Shown here: one piece after another, positions 63,096 through 64,000 of the stretch
Layout of the letters: every line of letters begins with the position of its first letter
Numbering within the stretch: the stretch's first letter is position 1
Source of the DNA: Pseudobutyrivibrio sp. YE44
GTDB taxonomy: Bacteria > Bacillota > Clostridia > Lachnospirales > Lachnospiraceae
Reading direction: 5' to 3'
DNA length: 64,000 nt
NCBI RefSeq assembly: GCF_900104335.1
Contig: NZ_FMXT01000005.1
Location: 124,001-188,000 of the forward strand
The notes under the pieces: generated by a model
Told to the model about the DNA's origin: nothing
What the model saw: the letters and a program-made list of their open reading frames with translations, nothing else
The model's database searches: none
Translations under genes and position numbers: made by a program

Positions 63096-64000
63096 TGAAG
63101 AAGATTTTATTTATCACCGGAACACGCGCTGATTATGGTAAGATTAAGTCTCTAATTAAGGGCGTGGAAGAAGATTCAAATCTAGAGGCTTATGTATATG
63201 TATCTGGTATGCATCTAATTGAAAAATTTGGAAACACTTATCAAGAAGTTTTGAAGGATAAGTATAAGAATATTTATGTGGATTTTTCACAGAATAATAC
63301 AGGCGACATGAGCTATGATCTCGGTAATGTCATTTGCAACCTGACAGGTTATGCAAAGCATGTACAGCCAGATATGATTGTGGTTCACGGAGATCGTATC
63401 GATGCGTTGGCAGGCGCTATCGTAGGAGCGCTTAATAATTATCGTGTAGCTCATATTGAAGGCGGTGAGTTATCTGGTACCATCGATGAGTCTATTCGAC
63501 ATGCTATATCTAAGTTCTCTCACTTGCACTTTGTTTGCAACGAAGAGGCGAAGACAAGACTTCTTCAGATGGGTGAGCACGAAGAAGATATCTATATCAT
63601 TGGTTCTCCAGATATCGACATTATGTTATCCGATGAACTTCCATCATTAAAGGCTGCCAAGGAACGCTACGAAATCCCGTATGACAAGTACGGAATTCTT
63701 ATGTATCATCCTGTAACTACTGAGTTTGATATTTTGGAAGGTCATGTGAAAGAGTTGATAGATGCATTGGTTGCATCTGAGAAGAACTATATCGTAGTAT
63801 ATCCAAACAACGACTACGGTTCTGAAATCATCATGAGCGCATTTAAGAAGTTGAGCGATAATCAGCATTTTAAGATGTTCCCATCTATTCGTTTAGAATA
63901 CTTCTTAACACTGCTTAAGAATGCTGACTTTATGATTGGAAATTCTAGTGCTGGTGTACGTGAGACCAGCGTATATGGTATTCCTGCTATCGATGTGGGA
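63095..64000 (+). CDS. neuC: UDP-N-acetylglucosamine 2-epimerase, hydrolysing (3' partial)
   Basis: First 302 residues of a protein that continues past the window. Seen: ILFITGTRADYGKIKSLI, VVHGDRIDALAGAIVGALNN, AHIEGGELSGTIDESIRHAISK, LMYHPVTTE and MIGNSSAGVRETSVYG, all features of NeuC, which makes ManNAc from UDP-GlcNAc. Start overlaps the NeuB stop by one base (TAATG). The usual next gene, neuA for CMP-sialic acid, may lie beyond the edge. Close to Campylobacter NeuC1 in pattern; LegG-type specificity for a legionaminic precursor is less likely given the NeuB type. Confidence 0.9.
   Translation, partial: MKKILFITGTRADYGKIKSLIKGVEEDSNLEAYVYVSGMHLIEKFGNTYQEVLKDKYKNIYVDFSQNNTGDMSYDLGNVICNLTGYAKHVQPDMIVVHGDRIDALAGAIVGALNNYRVAHIEGGELSGTIDESIRHAISKFSHLHFVCNEEAKTRLLQMGEHEEDIYIIGSPDIDIMLSDELPSLKAAKERYEIPYDKYGILMYHPVTTEFDILEGHVKELIDALVASEKNYIVVYPNNDYGSEIIMSAFKKLSDNQHFKMFPSIRLEYFLTLLKNADFMIGNSSAGVRETSVYGIPAIDVG

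Overview
The window looks like a chromosomal segment of a low-to-moderate GC Gram-positive anaerobe of the Lachnospiraceae (Butyrivibrio/Pseudobutyrivibrio-like). This is an inference from the style of the genes: a GH25 lysozyme with MucBP-like repeats, polyprenyl glycosylphosphotransferases, DUF6056/DUF2142/YfhO membrane proteins, AAA-ATPase_like genes and AGGAG-type ribosome sites. All 50 genes I support lie on the + strand, and nearly all build, modify, polymerise or export cell-surface polysaccharide. No tRNA, rRNA, IS transposase or CRISPR array was seen.

Layout: (1) 1-2293, the 3' part of a secreted GH25 muramidase. (2) 2441-24593, a first polysaccharide locus: initiating phosphotransferase, GT4 transferases, Wzx-type flippase, KpsS-like protein, LegB-like dehydratase, PtmE-like CBS/nucleotidyltransferase, a four-gene acyl-transfer cassette (MBOAT, SGNH partner, FkbH-like, ACP), DUF2142 protein, more transferases, a membrane protein/MBL-fold pair that may be a split gene, and a Wzy-like polymerase. 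(3) 24772-43363, sugar tailoring and a second locus: Gfo/Idh dehydrogenase and DegT-like aminotransferase, a second initiating phosphotransferase, a WbpG-HisH-HisF acetamidino-sugar set, transferases, a FemAB-like acyltransferase, a SDR epimerase, and a trio (CMP-sugar synthetase-like, DRE-TIM aldolase, KpsF-type isomerase) that could make a Kdo-like 3-deoxy-ulosonic acid. (4) 43364-45006, an insulated patch with promoters, terminators, a small secreted protein and a possible small RNA. (5) 45007-61988, AT-richer membrane GT-C/DUF6056/YfhO-type proteins, Wzy-like polymerases, GT2 transferases and a sialyltransferase-like protein, interrupted by a truncated AAA-ATPase gene. (6) 62052-64000, NeuB and the start of NeuC, for sialic acid synthesis.

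The most striking signal is not protein-coding. Between genes of sections 2 and 3 sit at least 13 compact, stem-closed intergenic elements of 85-215 nt, each ending a short distance before a start codon. They fall into four sequence families that I call A (3 copies: 2332, 3844, 5231), B (3: 7879, 9494, 10728), C (3: 30256, 31881, 33276) and D (4: 28875, 36813, 37827, 40380). Within a family the loops and internal motifs are kept while the helix strands change together (compensatory substitutions), which is the signature of selected RNA structure. Families B, C and D have different cores but several copies share a 3' tail (GCGTAGT... then ...GAGTAAATT before ATG). I do not recognise them as a known riboswitch or leader. 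They could be processive antiterminators or mRNA stability/processing elements spaced along a very long operon, or recombination joints for gene shuffling. They also correct several gene starts (10887, 29063, 36985), because longer reading frames begin inside the RNA stems.

Limits: functions are assigned by reading motifs, without database searches; substrate specificities of the glycosyltransferases cannot be read from sequence; helix boundaries were paired by eye.
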